NCBI RefSeq assembly: GCF_018129685.1
Contig: NZ_JAFCLG010000012.1
Span: forward strand, 62,001-126,000
Length of the DNA: 64,000 bases
From: Bradyrhizobium manausense
GTDB lineage: Bacteria > Pseudomonadota > Alphaproteobacteria > Rhizobiales > Xanthobacteraceae
Direction: 5' to 3'
This document shows, piece by piece, positions 23,324 through 32,975 of this stretch. Under the pieces are notes generated by a model. The model did not search any database. It had not been told where the DNA came from and saw only the letters and a program-made list of their open reading frames with translations. The stretch's first letter is position 1, and every line of letters begins with the position of its first letter. Position numbers and translations under genes: made by a program.

Positions 23324-24430
23324 ATGTTCGTTCGGTCGGTTTTGTCCAGCTATTCCAGACTCTTGGCGGGTGTGTCGCTGGCCCTGATGGCCGCCGCGCT
23401 GGCCGGGTGCAACGATACCGTGGCGCAAAAGGCCGAGCCGCCGCGGCCGGTCCTGGTTGCGACCGCGCATTATGATGCCGAGACGCCGGAGCGGAGCTTC
23501 GTCGGCACCATCAAGCCCCGGATCGAGAGCGATCTCGGCTTCCGCGTGGCCGGCAAAGTTGCAAAACGCCTTGTGGAAGTCGGCCAGACCGTCGAAATCG
23601 GCCAACCGCTCGCCACTCTCGATGAGGTCGATCTGAAGCTCCAGGCCGAGCAGGCCGTTGCCGAACAGACCGCCGCGACCGGCGTGCTGGCCCAGGCTGC
23701 CGCTGCCGAGCAGCGCGCCAAGGATCTGAAGGCCAAGGGCTGGACCACGGATGCGGCGATGGATTCGAGCCGCGCCGCCGCCGACGAGGCCCGTGCGCGC
23801 CTCGACCGCGCCGTCCGCTCGGTCGAGCTGACCAAGAATTCCCTTTCCTACGCGACGCTCAATGCCGACGCCCGTGGCGTCGTCACCGCAACGCTGATCG
23901 AGCCCGGCCAGGTGGTTGCCGCAGGCCAGGCTGCGATCCGTGTCGCCCGCTTTGCCGAAAAGGAAGCGGTCGTCGCGATCCCAGAGACGCTGGTCGGACG
24001 TGCCAAGTCGGGCGCCGCCAGCGTCACCCTTTGGTCGGAGCCGGACAAGAAATATACGGCGAAGCTGCGCGAGATCGCGCCGACGGCGGACTCCGCCACG
24101 CGCACCTATCTCGCAAAGTTCTCGCTGCCCGAAGCCGGCGACAAGGTCGAACTCGGCATGACCGCGACTCTGACCCTGTCGGATGCTGCGACCGAGCGCG
24201 TCGCGCGGCTGCCGCTGTCGGCGCTGTTCAACGAAGGCGGCAAACCGTCCTTCTACGTCGTCGACGACAATGGCGCAGTCAGCCTGAAGCCGGTCGCGGT
24301 GAAGTCCTACGACAGCAATGACGTGGTCATCACCAGCGGTGTCGACGAGGGCGCCAAGATCGTCGCCCTCGGTGTCCAGAAGCTCGATCCCAGCCAGAAG
24401 GTGCGGGTCGTGTCGTCGCTGTCTTTCTGA
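23324..24430 (+). CDS. RND efflux periplasmic adaptor lipoprotein
   Basis: A 368-residue membrane fusion protein. The signal sequence ends in the lipobox ALAGC (Cys near 29), so it is lipid-anchored. It has barrel-sandwich/lipoyl halves (RVAGKVAKRLVEVGQTVEIG at about 75 and DARGVVTATLIEPGQVVAAG at about 185) around an alpha-hairpin rich in AEQ and AAA units, then the beta-barrel and membrane-proximal domains. It bridges the pump at 24608 to an outer-membrane channel that is not encoded here. Confidence 0.9.
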   Translation: MFVRSVLSSYSRLLAGVSLALMAAALAGCNDTVAQKAEPPRPVLVATAHYDAETPERSFVGTIKPRIESDLGFRVAGKVAKRLVEVGQTVEIGQPLATLDEVDLKLQAEQAVAEQTAATGVLAQAAAAEQRAKDLKAKGWTTDAAMDSSRAAADEARARLDRAVRSVELTKNSLSYATLNADARGVVTATLIEPGQVVAAGQAAIRVARFAEKEAVVAIPETLVGRAKSGAASVTLWSEPDKKYTAKLREIAPTADSATRTYLAKFSLPEAGDKVELGMTATLTLSDAATERVARLPLSALFNEGGKPSFYVVDDNGAVSLKPVAVKSYDSNDVVITSGVDEGAKIVALGVQKLDPSQKVRVVSSLSF

Positions 24431-24492
24431 AGTTTACGCGTCCGTTGTTGCAAGGCGAGTTTCGGCCCATGCGCGAATGCAGGGGCTGAAGC

Positions 24493-24537
24493 GGCGAAGC
24501 GATCCAGAACCTGCCCAGCCCCCTGGATTGCTTCGCT
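24493..24537. repeat. Short inverted repeat between adaptor and pump genes
   Basis: gcgaagcgatccag and ctggattgcttcgc are imperfect inverted arms around about 17 bases. It lies in the 177-base gap inside the efflux operon. It resembles REP-type 'gcgaagcaatccag' units of Bradyrhizobium. It may reduce or process the operon transcript. Confidence 0.55.
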
Positions 24538-24607
24538 GCCTCGCGACGACGCTTCGAACAGGGCGGCGGTCGTTTTCGGCAATTGGATTGATTTTCCGGA
24601 GAGTGCG

Positions 24608-27600
24608 ATGAAGCGCTTCAACCTTTCGGCCTGGGCCGTCAGCCATCCGACGCTGGTCCTGTTCCTGATGCTCGTGCTCGGCGTCGCCGGCTTCTTCTCC
24701 TATCAGAAGCTCGGCCGCGCCGAGGATCCGTTCTTCACCGTGAAGGTGGTCAACGTGTCCGTACTGTGGCCGGGCGCGACCGCGCAGGAGATGCAGGCGC
24801 AGGTCGCCGATCCCATCGAGAAGAAGATCCAGGAGCTGCCCTATTTCGAGAAGGTGCAGACTTATTCCAAGCCGGGCTTCACCGCGCTTCAGGTCACCTT
24901 CCGCGATTCCACGCCGCCGAAGGACGTGCCTTATCTCTTCTACCTTCTGCGCAAGAAGCTGGTCGATGTGCAGGGCCAGCTGCCCGCGGGCATTCTCGGC
25001 CCCGTCGTCAACGACGAGTTCTCCGACGTCGACTCCATCCTCTACATGATGACCGGCGACGGCGCCGATTACGCCCAGCTCAAGAAGGTCGCCGAAGGTT
25101 TCCGCCAGCGCCTCCTGAAAGTGCCTGGCGTGACCAAGGTCGACATGTACGGCAACCAGGATGAGCGCATCTACGTCGAGTTTTCGCATGCGAAGCTCGC
25201 CACCCTCGGCATCACGCCGCAGGCGCTGTTCGATTCGCTCGCCAAGCAGAACAATGTGACGCCTGCCGGCACCGTCGAGACCACGTCGCAGCGCGTGCCG
25301 CTGCGGGTTACCGGCGCACTCGACGGCGTCAAGGCCGTGGCCGAGACCCCGGTCGAGAGCAACGGCCGCGTGTTCCGCCTCGGCGACATCGCCAACGTCA
25401 CCCACGGCTATGTCGATCCGCCGAGCTTCGTCGTCCGCCAGGAAGGCAAGGCCGCGATCGGCATCGGTGTCGTCACCGCCAAGGGTGCCAACATCCTCGA
25501 GCTCGGCAAGGACGTCGAGAAGGCGACCGCCGAATTCATGAAGGCCGTACCGCAGGGTGTCGACGTCTCGCTGATCGCCGATCAGCCCAAGGTGGTCGAG
25601 CACGCCGTCGGCGAGTTCGTGCACTCCTTCATGGAAGCGCTCGTCATTGTGCTGTTCGTCTCGTTCCTGGCTCTGGGTTGGCGCACCGGCATCGTGGTTG
25701 CGATGTCGGTCCCGCTGGTGCTCGGCATCGTCTTCATCGTCATGAACACGATGTCGCTCGACTTGCACCGCATTACGCTCGGCGCCCTGATCATCGCGCT
25801 TGGCCTGCTCGTCGACGACGCCATCATCGCGGTCGAGATGATGGTGGTAAAGATGGAGCAGGGCTGGGACCGCATGCGCGCGGCGTCGTTTGCCTGGGAA
25901 TCGACTGCGTTTCCGATGCTGACGGGAACGCTGGTCACGGCTGCTGGCTTCCTTCCCATCGGCTTTGCCAATTCCGCGGTCGGCGAATATGCCGGCAGCA
26001 TCTTCTGGATCGTGGCGATCGCCCTGGTCGCCTCCTGGTTCGTGGCGGTGATCTTCACGCCCTATATCGGCGTCATGCTGCTGCCCAACATCAAGGTGCA
26101 CCACAATCACGATCCGCACGCGGTCTACGAAACCCGCATGTACCGCGGCCTGCGCGCCATCGTGCAGTGGTGCGTCAATCACCGCGTCACCGTGGTCGTC
26201 GCGACCGTCGGCGTGTTCGTCGCCTCGATCGTCGGCTTCGGCCATGTCCAGCAGCAGTTCTTCCCGCTGTCGGAGCGGCCCGAGCTGTTCCTGCAGCTGC
26301 GCCTGCCCGAGGGCACTGCCTTCAACGTGACCGAGAAGGCGGTGAAGAAGGCGGAGACGCTGCTCAAGGACGACAAGGACATCGAGACCTACACCTCTTA
26401 TGTCGGCCAGGGCTCGCCGCGTTTCTGGCTCGGCCTCAACCCGCAGCTGCCGAACGAGGCGTTCGCCGAGATCGTCATCGTCGCCAAGGGCGTCGAGGCG
26501 CGCGAGCGGGTCAAGGCCAAGATCGAGGGCGCCGTTGCCGACGGCACGCTGACGGAGGCGCGCGTGCGCGTCGACCGCTTCAATTTCGGTCCGCCCGTCG
26601 GTTTCCCGGTTCAGTTCCGCGTCATCGGCCCCGACGCCAACAAGGTGCGCGAGATCGCCTACCAGGTTCGCGACGTGATGCGGCAGAACAAGAACGTCAA
26701 GGACGTCCAGCTCGATTGGAACGAGCAGTCGCCTTACCTCAAGCTCGTCGTCGACCAGGATCGTGCTCGTGCCATGGGCCTGACCCCGCAGGATGTCTCG
26801 CAGGCGCTGTCCATGCTGATCTCCGGCGCGCAGGTCACGACCGTGCGTGATGGTATCGAGAAGGTCGGCGTTGTCGCCCGCGCGGTCCCGTCCGAGCGTC
26901 TCGACCTCGGCGGCGTCGGTGATCTCACCATCACCTCGAAGAACGGCGTTGCCGTGCCGCTGCAGCAGATCGCCAAGATCGAGTATTCCCATGAGGACCC
27001 GATCATCTGGCGGCGCAACCGCGACATGGCGATCACCGTGCGCTCCGATGTCGTCGACGGCGTGCAGGCGCCCGATGTCACCAACCAGATCGCGCCGAAG
27101 CTGCAGCAGATCAAGGACTACCTCGAGCCTGCCTATCGCATCGAGCCGGGTGGCGCGTTCGAAGAGTCCGCCAAAGGCAACGCCTCGATCTTCATCCTCT
27201 TCCCGGTGATGGTCATGGTGATGCTCACCCTGCTGATGATCCAGCTGCAGAGTTTCTCGCGCCTGTTCCTGGTCTTCCTGACCGCGCCGCTCGGCATCGT
27301 CGGTGCCTCCTTCGGCCTCAACGTCGCCAATGCCCCGTTCGGCTTCGTGGCCCTGCTTGGCCTGATCGCGCTTGCCGGCATGATCATGCGCAACACGGTC
27401 ATCCTGGTCGACCAGATCGAGACGGACGTCTCGCATGGCCTGACCCGGCGTGAGGCCATCGTGGAAGCGACCGTCCGCCGCGCCCGCCCGGTGGTGCTGA
27501 CGGCGCTCGCCGCAATCCTGGCCATGATACCGCTGTCGCGCTCGGCCTTCTGGGGCCCGATGGCAATCACCATCATGGGCGGCCTGTTCGTCGCGACCTT

Positions 27601-27745
27601 TCTGACGCTGCTGTACCTGCCGGGCCTCTATGCCCTGTGGTTCAGGAAGAGCCTCGACGAGGCCGGTACGCCGGAGCAGCCTGCTGCGTCGCAGCATGAC
27701 GGCGATGACGGGCACGCAATTCCGCTTGCTGAAGCGGCTGAATAA
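24608..27745 (+). CDS. RND-family multidrug efflux pump (AcrB/HAE1-like)
   Basis: A 1045-residue inner-membrane proton/drug antiporter with twelve helices and two large periplasmic loops. The proton-relay acidic pair in helix 4 is intact (LGLLVDDAIIAVEMM). Other family blocks are the N-terminal HPTLVLFLMLVLGVAGFFSY, FTAFxP-like VIFTPYIGVMLLP, and the second-half GLIALAGMIMRNTVILVDQI with ARPVVLTALAAILAMIPLS. It pairs with the adaptor upstream, and a TetR regulator follows 33 bases downstream. Substrate unknown. Confidence 0.93.
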   Translation: MKRFNLSAWAVSHPTLVLFLMLVLGVAGFFSYQKLGRAEDPFFTVKVVNVSVLWPGATAQEMQAQVADPIEKKIQELPYFEKVQTYSKPGFTALQVTFRDSTPPKDVPYLFYLLRKKLVDVQGQLPAGILGPVVNDEFSDVDSILYMMTGDGADYAQLKKVAEGFRQRLLKVPGVTKVDMYGNQDERIYVEFSHAKLATLGITPQALFDSLAKQNNVTPAGTVETTSQRVPLRVTGALDGVKAVAETPVESNGRVFRLGDIANVTHGYVDPPSFVVRQEGKAAIGIGVVTAKGANILELGKDVEKATAEFMKAVPQGVDVSLIADQPKVVEHAVGEFVHSFMEALVIVLFVSFLALGWRTGIVVAMSVPLVLGIVFIVMNTMSLDLHRITLGALIIALGLLVDDAIIAVEMMVVKMEQGWDRMRAASFAWESTAFPMLTGTLVTAAGFLPIGFANSAVGEYAGSIFWIVAIALVASWFVAVIFTPYIGVMLLPNIKVHHNHDPHAVYETRMYRGLRAIVQWCVNHRVTVVVATVGVFVASIVGFGHVQQQFFPLSERPELFLQLRLPEGTAFNVTEKAVKKAETLLKDDKDIETYTSYVGQGSPRFWLGLNPQLPNEAFAEIVIVAKGVEARERVKAKIEGAVADGTLTEARVRVDRFNFGPPVGFPVQFRVIGPDANKVREIAYQVRDVMRQNKNVKDVQLDWNEQSPYLKLVVDQDRARAMGLTPQDVSQALSMLISGAQVTTVRDGIEKVGVVARAVPSERLDLGGVGDLTITSKNGVAVPLQQIAKIEYSHEDPIIWRRNRDMAITVRSDVVDGVQAPDVTNQIAPKLQQIKDYLEPAYRIEPGGAFEESAKGNASIFILFPVMVMVMLTLLMIQLQSFSRLFLVFLTAPLGIVGASFGLNVANAPFGFVALLGLIALAGMIMRNTVILVDQIETDVSHGLTRREAIVEATVRRARPVVLTALAAILAMIPLSRSAFWGPMAITIMGGLFVATFLTLLYLPGLYALWFRKSLDEAGTPEQPAASQHDGDDGHAIPLAEAAE

Positions 27746-27778
27746 GTGACAAGACTACCGACGAACGAGTCCTGACTG

Positions 27779-28378
27779 ATGGCCCTTATTTCGGAACATA
27801 TCGAAGGCGACACCCGGGATCGGATCCTCGAGGTGGCCGAGCGGCTGTTCCGCCAAATCGGCTATCAGAAGACCACGGTCGGGGACATCGCCAAGGAGCT
27901 CAGGATGAGCCCCGCCAACGTCTATCGCTTCTTCGAATCGAAGAAGTCGATTCACCAGGCGGTGGCCCGTTCGCTGATGGGCGAGGTCGAACTCGAGGCG
28001 CAGCGGATCGTGGCGAGGCCCGGTCCGGTGCTTCCGCGCTTCCGCGAGCTGCTCACCACCGTCCATCGCATGAACACCGAACGCTATGTCGGCGACAACA
28101 AGCTGCATGAGATGGTCGAGATCGCGATGCAGGAGGACTGGGCGGTTTGCGTCACCCACATGGAGTGCGTAGCGGGGACGATCGGCCAGATGATCGCGCA
28201 GGGTGTCGCCTCCGGCGAGTTCGAGGCGCCCGACCTGCAACTGGCAGCGCTCTGCGCCTGCACCGCGATGATGCGCTTCTTCCACCCCCAGATGATCGCC
28301 CAGTGCGCCACCAAGCCGGGCCCGACCATCGACCAGATGATCGATTTCGTCATCGCGGGTCTGTCGCCGCGCCACTGA
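27779..28378 (+). CDS. TetR-family regulator of the RND operon
   Basis: A 199-residue protein. The helix-turn-helix spans about 12-58 (RDRILEVAERLFRQIGYQKT, then VGDIAKELRMSPANVYRFFE) with the variant recognition helix YRFFESK. The C-terminal domain has four Cys/Met-rich stretches (CVTHMECVAGTIGQ, LAALCACTAMMRFFHPQM). Being the last gene of the efflux operon, it probably represses it. No clear palindrome was found at 23220-23323. Confidence 0.88.
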   Translation: MALISEHIEGDTRDRILEVAERLFRQIGYQKTTVGDIAKELRMSPANVYRFFESKKSIHQAVARSLMGEVELEAQRIVARPGPVLPRFRELLTTVHRMNTERYVGDNKLHEMVEIAMQEDWAVCVTHMECVAGTIGQMIAQGVASGEFEAPDLQLAALCACTAMMRFFHPQMIAQCATKPGPTIDQMIDFVIAGLSPRH

Positions 28379-28414
28379 CGGGCGGGGGAATTTCTCCTAT
28401 AAGCAGCTAAAGCA

Positions 28415-28495
28415 GTCATTCCGCGGCGGTCCGCAGGACCGCACCCGGAATCTCCAGATTCCGGTTTCGATGCTTTGCATCGCCCCGGAATGACG
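28415..28495. repeat. gtcattccgg-type palindromic repeat
   Basis: Starts tcattccgcggcggtccgca and ends ccccggaatgac; inside are nested hairpins ccggaatctccagattccgg and cgatgctttgcatcg. This is the common 'gtcattccgg ... ccggaatgac' intergenic element of Bradyrhizobium. Related copies occur at 29163, 35909 and 58751. Confidence 0.85.
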
Positions 28496-28515
28496 GACAG
28501 CGGAGAAGCAATCGC

Positions 28516-29139
28516 GTGACCGACAAAGACCTGTACTTCTACGAACCCTCCAAGGGCCATGGCCTCAAGCACGATCCCTTCAACGCCATCATCGCGCCGC
28601 GGCCGATCGGCTGGATCTCCTCTCGGGACACCAGGGGCCACGTCAACCTCGCGCCCTACAGTTTCTTCAACGCGTTCTGCTATGTGCCGCCGATCATCGG
28701 CTTCTCCTCCACGAACTGGAAGGATTCGGTCGAGAACATCCAGCAGACCGGCGAGTTCGTCTGGAATCTCGCCACCATGGATCTCGCCAGGCAAATGAAC
28801 GCGACCGCCGCGCATGTTGCGCCCGAGGTCGACGAGTTCGAGATCGCCGGTCTCACCGCCGTGCCGGGCAAGCTCGTCAACGTGCCGCGCGTCGGTGAGA
28901 GCCCGGTTGCCTTCGAGTGCAAGGTGTCCGACATCGTCCGCCTCAAGGGCGCCAATGGAAAGGAGGCGGATGCCTGGCTGACGCTCGGCGAGGTCGTCGC
29001 CGTCCACATCGACAAGGCCATGATCAAGGACGGGGTCTACCAGACCGCCGCCGCCCGCCCGATCGTCCGCGCCGGCCGCCGCGGCGACTATTTCGAGATC
29101 AAGCCGGAAAACATGTTCGAGATGGTCCGGCCGGACTGA
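28516..29139 (+). CDS. Flavin reductase-like (FMN-binding split-barrel) protein
   Basis: A 207-residue protein of the flavin reductase-like domain family. FMN-binding blocks are FNAIIAPRPIGWISSRD, NLAPYSFFNAFCYVPPIIGF and ENIQQTGEFVWNLATMDLA. Members reduce flavins for a partner monooxygenase or bind FMN without known partner; none is encoded nearby. The start is GTG 28516 with GGAGAAG 8 nt upstream. Confidence 0.88.
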   Translation: MTDKDLYFYEPSKGHGLKHDPFNAIIAPRPIGWISSRDTRGHVNLAPYSFFNAFCYVPPIIGFSSTNWKDSVENIQQTGEFVWNLATMDLARQMNATAAHVAPEVDEFEIAGLTAVPGKLVNVPRVGESPVAFECKVSDIVRLKGANGKEADAWLTLGEVVAVHIDKAMIKDGVYQTAAARPIVRAGRRGDYFEIKPENMFEMVRPD

Positions 29140-29162
29140 TCTGAGCTACCTATCTCTCTACA

Positions 29163-29262
29163 CGTCATTCCGGGGCGCGCCGTTAGGCGCGAGCCCGGAA
29201 TCCATGCTCCCGATATTGGTTATGGATTCCGGTCGACGCTTGCGCGTCGCCCCGGAATGACG
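29163..29262. repeat. gtcattccgg-type palindromic repeat
   Basis: Runs from cgtcattccggggcgcgcc to cgccccggaatgacg, with inner arms ggattccgg and ccggaatcc. Same family as the element at 28415, so the flavin reductase gene is flanked on both sides by copies. Confidence 0.88.
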
Positions 29263-29290
29263 GCGCGGCATTCGGCCGTTTTCCCCTTCC

Positions 29291-29316
29291 GGAACTGCCA
29301 CCACGCCCCGGCCGTT
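29291..29316 (+). promoter_or_regulatory. Possible EcfG-type promoter upstream of the beta-oxidation operon
   Basis: GGAAC (29291-29295), 17 bases, CGTT (29313-29316). It fits the looser N17 form of the consensus and lies 107 bases before the acyl-CoA dehydrogenase start. The longer leader and GC-rich context make it less convincing than the three N16 sites. Confidence 0.35.
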
Positions 29317-29422
29317 ATGGCTACCGGGCGGCCGCCGGCCGCGTCAACGTCGCACGCGAGATGTTCCCGCCCGCCACTTTCCGCTAAACTGCCTGTCACC
29401 GCGCCGTTGCATGAGGTCCGCC

Positions 29423-31690
29423 ATGAGCTTCCGCCGCGACACCATTACCAAGCCGATCTTCTCCTGGGCGCGCGGTGTGCTGCCGGCAATGTCCGACACC
29501 GAGCGCGAGGCGCTGGAGGCGGGTGACGTCTGGTGGGACGCCGATCTCTTTACCGGCAATCCTGATTGGTCGAAGCTCCTGAAGATCGCTCCGGCGACGC
29601 TGACCAGCGAGGAGCAGGCTTTCGTCAACGGTCCCGTCGACGAGCTCTGCACCATGCTCGACGAGTGGAAGATCTTTTGGGAATGGCGCGACCTGCCGCC
29701 GGAGGCCTGGGCCTTCATCAAGCGCGAGAAATTCTTCGGCATGATCATCCCGAAGCAATTTGGCGGTCTCGGCTTTTCGCCCTATGCGCATTCGGAAGTG
29801 GTTCGGAAAATCTCGACCCGCTCGATTGCGGCCGCCGTCACCGTGATGGTGCCGAACTCGCTCGGGCCCGGCGAGCTGCTGATGCGCTTCGGAACCAAAG
29901 AGCAGCAGGAGCGCTGGCTGCCGCGGCTTGCCGAGGGTCGCGACATTCCCTGCTTCGGCCTCACCAGCCCGGAGGCAGGCTCCGACGCCGCCTCGATGGT
30001 CGATACCGGCATCATCTGCAAGGGCGTGTTCGAGGGCCGTGAGGTCACAGGCCTCAGGCTCAACTGGCACAAGCGCTACATCACGCTTGGCCCTGTCGCG
30101 ACCCTGCTGGGTCTCGCCTTCAAGGCCTACGATCCCGATCATCTCGTCGGCGATCGGGACGAGCTCGGCATCACGGTCGCGCTGATCCCGACCCATCTGC
30201 CCGGCGTTGAAATCGGCCGCCGCCATCTGCCGTCGATGCAGGTGTTCCAGAACGGCCCGAACTGGGGCCGCGACGTCTTCATCCCGCTCGACTACGTCAT
30301 TGGCGGCAAGGAACGCCTCGGGCAAGGCTGGAAGATGCTGATGACGGCGCTCGCTGCCGGCCGCGGCATCTCGCTGCCGTCGCTGTCGGCCGCAGGCGCT
30401 GCCTATGCGGCGCGCACCACCGGCGCCTATGCCCGCATCCGCGAGCAGTTCGGCATCTCCATCGCGAGATTCGAGGGTGTCGAGGAGCCGCTCGCGCGCA
30501 TCGTCGCCACCGCCTATCAGCTCGATGCGGCGCGGCGGCTGACCTGTGCGGCGTTGAACGCCGGCGTCCATCCCGCGGTGATCTCCGGCATCATGAAGCT
30601 GCACGCGACCGAGCGGATGCGCGTCGCGGTCGACGATGCCATGGACATTCATGGCGGGAAGGCGGTGATCGACGGCCCGCAAAACTATATCGGCAATCTC
30701 CATCGCGCCGTGCCTGTCGGCATCACGGTCGAAGGCGCCAATATCCTGACCCGCAATCTCATCGTGTTCGGGCAGGGTGCGATCCGCGCCCATCCCTATC
30801 TGCTGGACGAGATGAATGCGCTGGCCGACGCCGATCGCGAGCGCGGGCTCACCGCATTCGACAAGGCGTTCTGGAAGCATGTCGGCCACAGTTTTCTGAC
30901 GCTGTTGCGCGCCTTCGGCCGGAGCTGGACGTTCGGTGCCTTCGCGCTGGCGCCTGATGCGGGCGATGCGACGCCGTTCTATCGCCAGCTTTCGCGCTAT
31001 TCGGCGGCGTTCGCGCTCTGCGCCGATATGGCGCTGCTGACGCTCGGCGGCGCGCTCAAGCGCAAGGAGATGCTGTCGGCCCGGTTCGGCGACATCCTCT
31101 CCGAACTGTACTTGCTCTCGGCCGCGCTAAAACGCTGGCAGGACGAGGGCCGGCAGAGAGAGGATTTTGCCGCGTTGGAATGGTGCATGGCGACGGGCTT
31201 CAGAACCATCGAGAACAGGCTCGCCGAAATCCTTGCCAATTTGCCGAACCGCTTCGTCGCCTTGATCCTCAAGCTGGTGGTCCAGCCCTTCGGCGCCCGA
31301 GTGCTGGGGCCATCCGACCGCGTGGTGCATCAATGCGCAAGCCTCGTGCTGGAGCCTTCAGCCGCGCGCGAGCGCCTAACGCCGGATCTCGCTCATGTCG
31401 ACGACGACAGCGGCTTTGCCAGGCTGGAGCGCGCGTTCAAGCTGGTGACGGGCACTGACCCGATCGCCAAGCGGATGCGCGCCGCGCAGATCCGCGACTG
31501 GAAGGAGGCGGTGACCAGGGGCGTGATCACACAGGCCGAGGGTGAGCAGCTCGCTTTGGCTCACGAAGCCGTCACAAAAGTCATCGAGGTCGATGATTTC
31601 GCGCCGGAGGCGCTGTCGCCGATTTACAAGAAAAGCGGCGACGTGCATCAGTTCTTCCAGGAACTCGGTGAGCAGAGGGCGGCGAGCTGA
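29423..31690 (+). CDS. Acyl-CoA dehydrogenase, FadE-type
   Basis: A 755-residue flavoprotein that introduces the trans-2 double bond in fatty acyl-CoA. Length and layout match the long FadE family: an N-terminal extension (1-80), then the ACAD core with KREKFFGMIIPKQFGGLGFS, FGLTSPEAGSDAASM (FAD/substrate loop), GPNWGRDVFIPLDYVIGG, MDIHGGKAVIDGPQNYIG, and the FadE-specific C-terminal DUF1974-like region. ATG 29423 has GAGG six bases upstream and is preferred to the ATG at 29411. Its TGA overlaps the thiolase ATG, so it is the first gene of a tight operon. Confidence 0.92.
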   Translation: MSFRRDTITKPIFSWARGVLPAMSDTEREALEAGDVWWDADLFTGNPDWSKLLKIAPATLTSEEQAFVNGPVDELCTMLDEWKIFWEWRDLPPEAWAFIKREKFFGMIIPKQFGGLGFSPYAHSEVVRKISTRSIAAAVTVMVPNSLGPGELLMRFGTKEQQERWLPRLAEGRDIPCFGLTSPEAGSDAASMVDTGIICKGVFEGREVTGLRLNWHKRYITLGPVATLLGLAFKAYDPDHLVGDRDELGITVALIPTHLPGVEIGRRHLPSMQVFQNGPNWGRDVFIPLDYVIGGKERLGQGWKMLMTALAAGRGISLPSLSAAGAAYAARTTGAYARIREQFGISIARFEGVEEPLARIVATAYQLDAARRLTCAALNAGVHPAVISGIMKLHATERMRVAVDDAMDIHGGKAVIDGPQNYIGNLHRAVPVGITVEGANILTRNLIVFGQGAIRAHPYLLDEMNALADADRERGLTAFDKAFWKHVGHSFLTLLRAFGRSWTFGAFALAPDAGDATPFYRQLSRYSAAFALCADMALLTLGGALKRKEMLSARFGDILSELYLLSAALKRWQDEGRQREDFAALEWCMATGFRTIENRLAEILANLPNRFVALILKLVVQPFGARVLGPSDRVVHQCASLVLEPSAARERLTPDLAHVDDDSGFARLERAFKLVTGTDPIAKRMRAAQIRDWKEAVTRGVITQAEGEQLALAHEAVTKVIEVDDFAPEALSPIYKKSGDVHQFFQELGEQRAAS

Positions 31691-32973
31691 TGGCACGACC
31701 GGTATTCATCGTCGACGGCAGCCGGACGCCGTTCCTGAAGGCGCGCTCCGGGCCGGGCCCATTCACGCCTGTCGATCTCGCCGTGCAATGTGGCCGGCCG
31801 CTGCTGGCGCGCCAACCGTTTTCACCTGATGATTTCGACCAGGTCATTCTCGGCTGCGTCAACGTCATCGCCGACGAGATGAATCCGGCGCGTGTTGCTG
31901 CGCTCCGGCTCGGCATGGGCGAGGACATGGTCGCTTTCACGGTGCAGATCAACTGCGGGTCCGGCATGCAGTCGATCGACACCGCCTACCGCTACATCCG
32001 CGAAGGCCACGCCGACATGATCCTTGCTGGCGGCACTGAAGCACTCAGCCACGCCCCGCTGGTCTGGCCGAATTCCGGCGTGCGCTGGTTTGCGGGCCTT
32101 GCCACGGCCAAGGGCGTGGCCGCCAAGCTCGCTGCCGCCTTCAGACTGCGGCCGCGCGATCTCAAGCCGATCATCGGCCTCGAGCGCGGGCTGACCGATC
32201 CCATCACCGAATTGAACATGGGCCAGACCGCCGAGGTCGTCGGCCATCTCTTCGGCATCACGCGGGCGCAGTCCGATGCCTATGCGGCCGAGAGCCATCG
32301 CCGCCTCGCGCATGCGCAAGCCGAGGGCTTTCTGAAAGGCGAAGTCGAGACTGCCTTCTCCCGCGACGGGAAATTCTTCGACCATGACGACGGCGTGCGC
32401 CCGGACTCCACCGCCGAGACGCTGGCAAAGCTCAGGCCTGTGTTCGAGCGCCCCTGGGGCCAGGTCACCGCGGGCAATTCCTCGCAAATCACCGACGGTG
32501 CCTCCTGGGTGATTCTCGCCTCCGACGCGGCGGTGGCGAAGTACAAGCTGACGCCGAAGGCGGCGATCGTCGACAGCAACTGGGCGGCGCTGGATCCCAG
32601 CATCATGGGGCTCGGCCCCGTGATGTCGGCGACGCCGCTCCTGACCCGTAACAGCCTGACCCTCCAGGACGTCGAGACCTGGGAGTTGAACGAGGCCTTT
32701 GCAACCCAGGTGCTCGGCTGCCTCGCCGCCTGGAACGACGAAACATTCTGCCGCGAGATTCTCAAACTCGATGGCGCGGCCGGCGAGATTGACCGCGCAA
32801 AACTCAACGTCGATGGCGGTGCCATCTCGCTCGGCCATCCCGTCGGCACCTCGGGCAACCGTATCGTGCTGCATCTCGTCAACGCGATGAAGCGGCTCGG
32901 CACGCGGCGCGGCATTGCCACCGAATGCATCGGTGGCGGGCTCGGCGGTGCCATGCTGATCGAGGCGGTGTGA
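31690..32973 (+). CDS. Acetyl-CoA C-acyltransferase (3-ketoacyl-CoA thiolase)
   Basis: A 427-residue thiolase that cleaves 3-ketoacyl-CoA to acetyl-CoA and a shortened acyl-CoA. The acyl-accepting Cys89 is in INCGSGMQSIDTAY, the base His in GGAISLGHPVGTSGNRIV, and the second Cys in ECIGGGLGGAML. The length resembles the FadI-type branch. The start overlaps the stop of the dehydrogenase gene by one base (TGATG), and the next gene begins two bases after its own stop. Confidence 0.93.
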   Translation: MARPVFIVDGSRTPFLKARSGPGPFTPVDLAVQCGRPLLARQPFSPDDFDQVILGCVNVIADEMNPARVAALRLGMGEDMVAFTVQINCGSGMQSIDTAYRYIREGHADMILAGGTEALSHAPLVWPNSGVRWFAGLATAKGVAAKLAAAFRLRPRDLKPIIGLERGLTDPITELNMGQTAEVVGHLFGITRAQSDAYAAESHRRLAHAQAEGFLKGEVETAFSRDGKFFDHDDGVRPDSTAETLAKLRPVFERPWGQVTAGNSSQITDGASWVILASDAAVAKYKLTPKAAIVDSNWAALDPSIMGLGPVMSATPLLTRNSLTLQDVETWELNEAFATQVLGCLAAWNDETFCREILKLDGAAGEIDRAKLNVDGGAISLGHPVGTSGNRIVLHLVNAMKRLGTRRGIATECIGGGLGGAMLIEAV

Positions 32974-32975
32974 CC

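Noticed and set aside
24434..27715. 1093-codon minus-strand open frame opposite the RND pump
   Set aside because: It is a composition artefact of GC-rich coding DNA: low-complexity His/Asp/Arg, no start signal, antisense to a clear RND gene.
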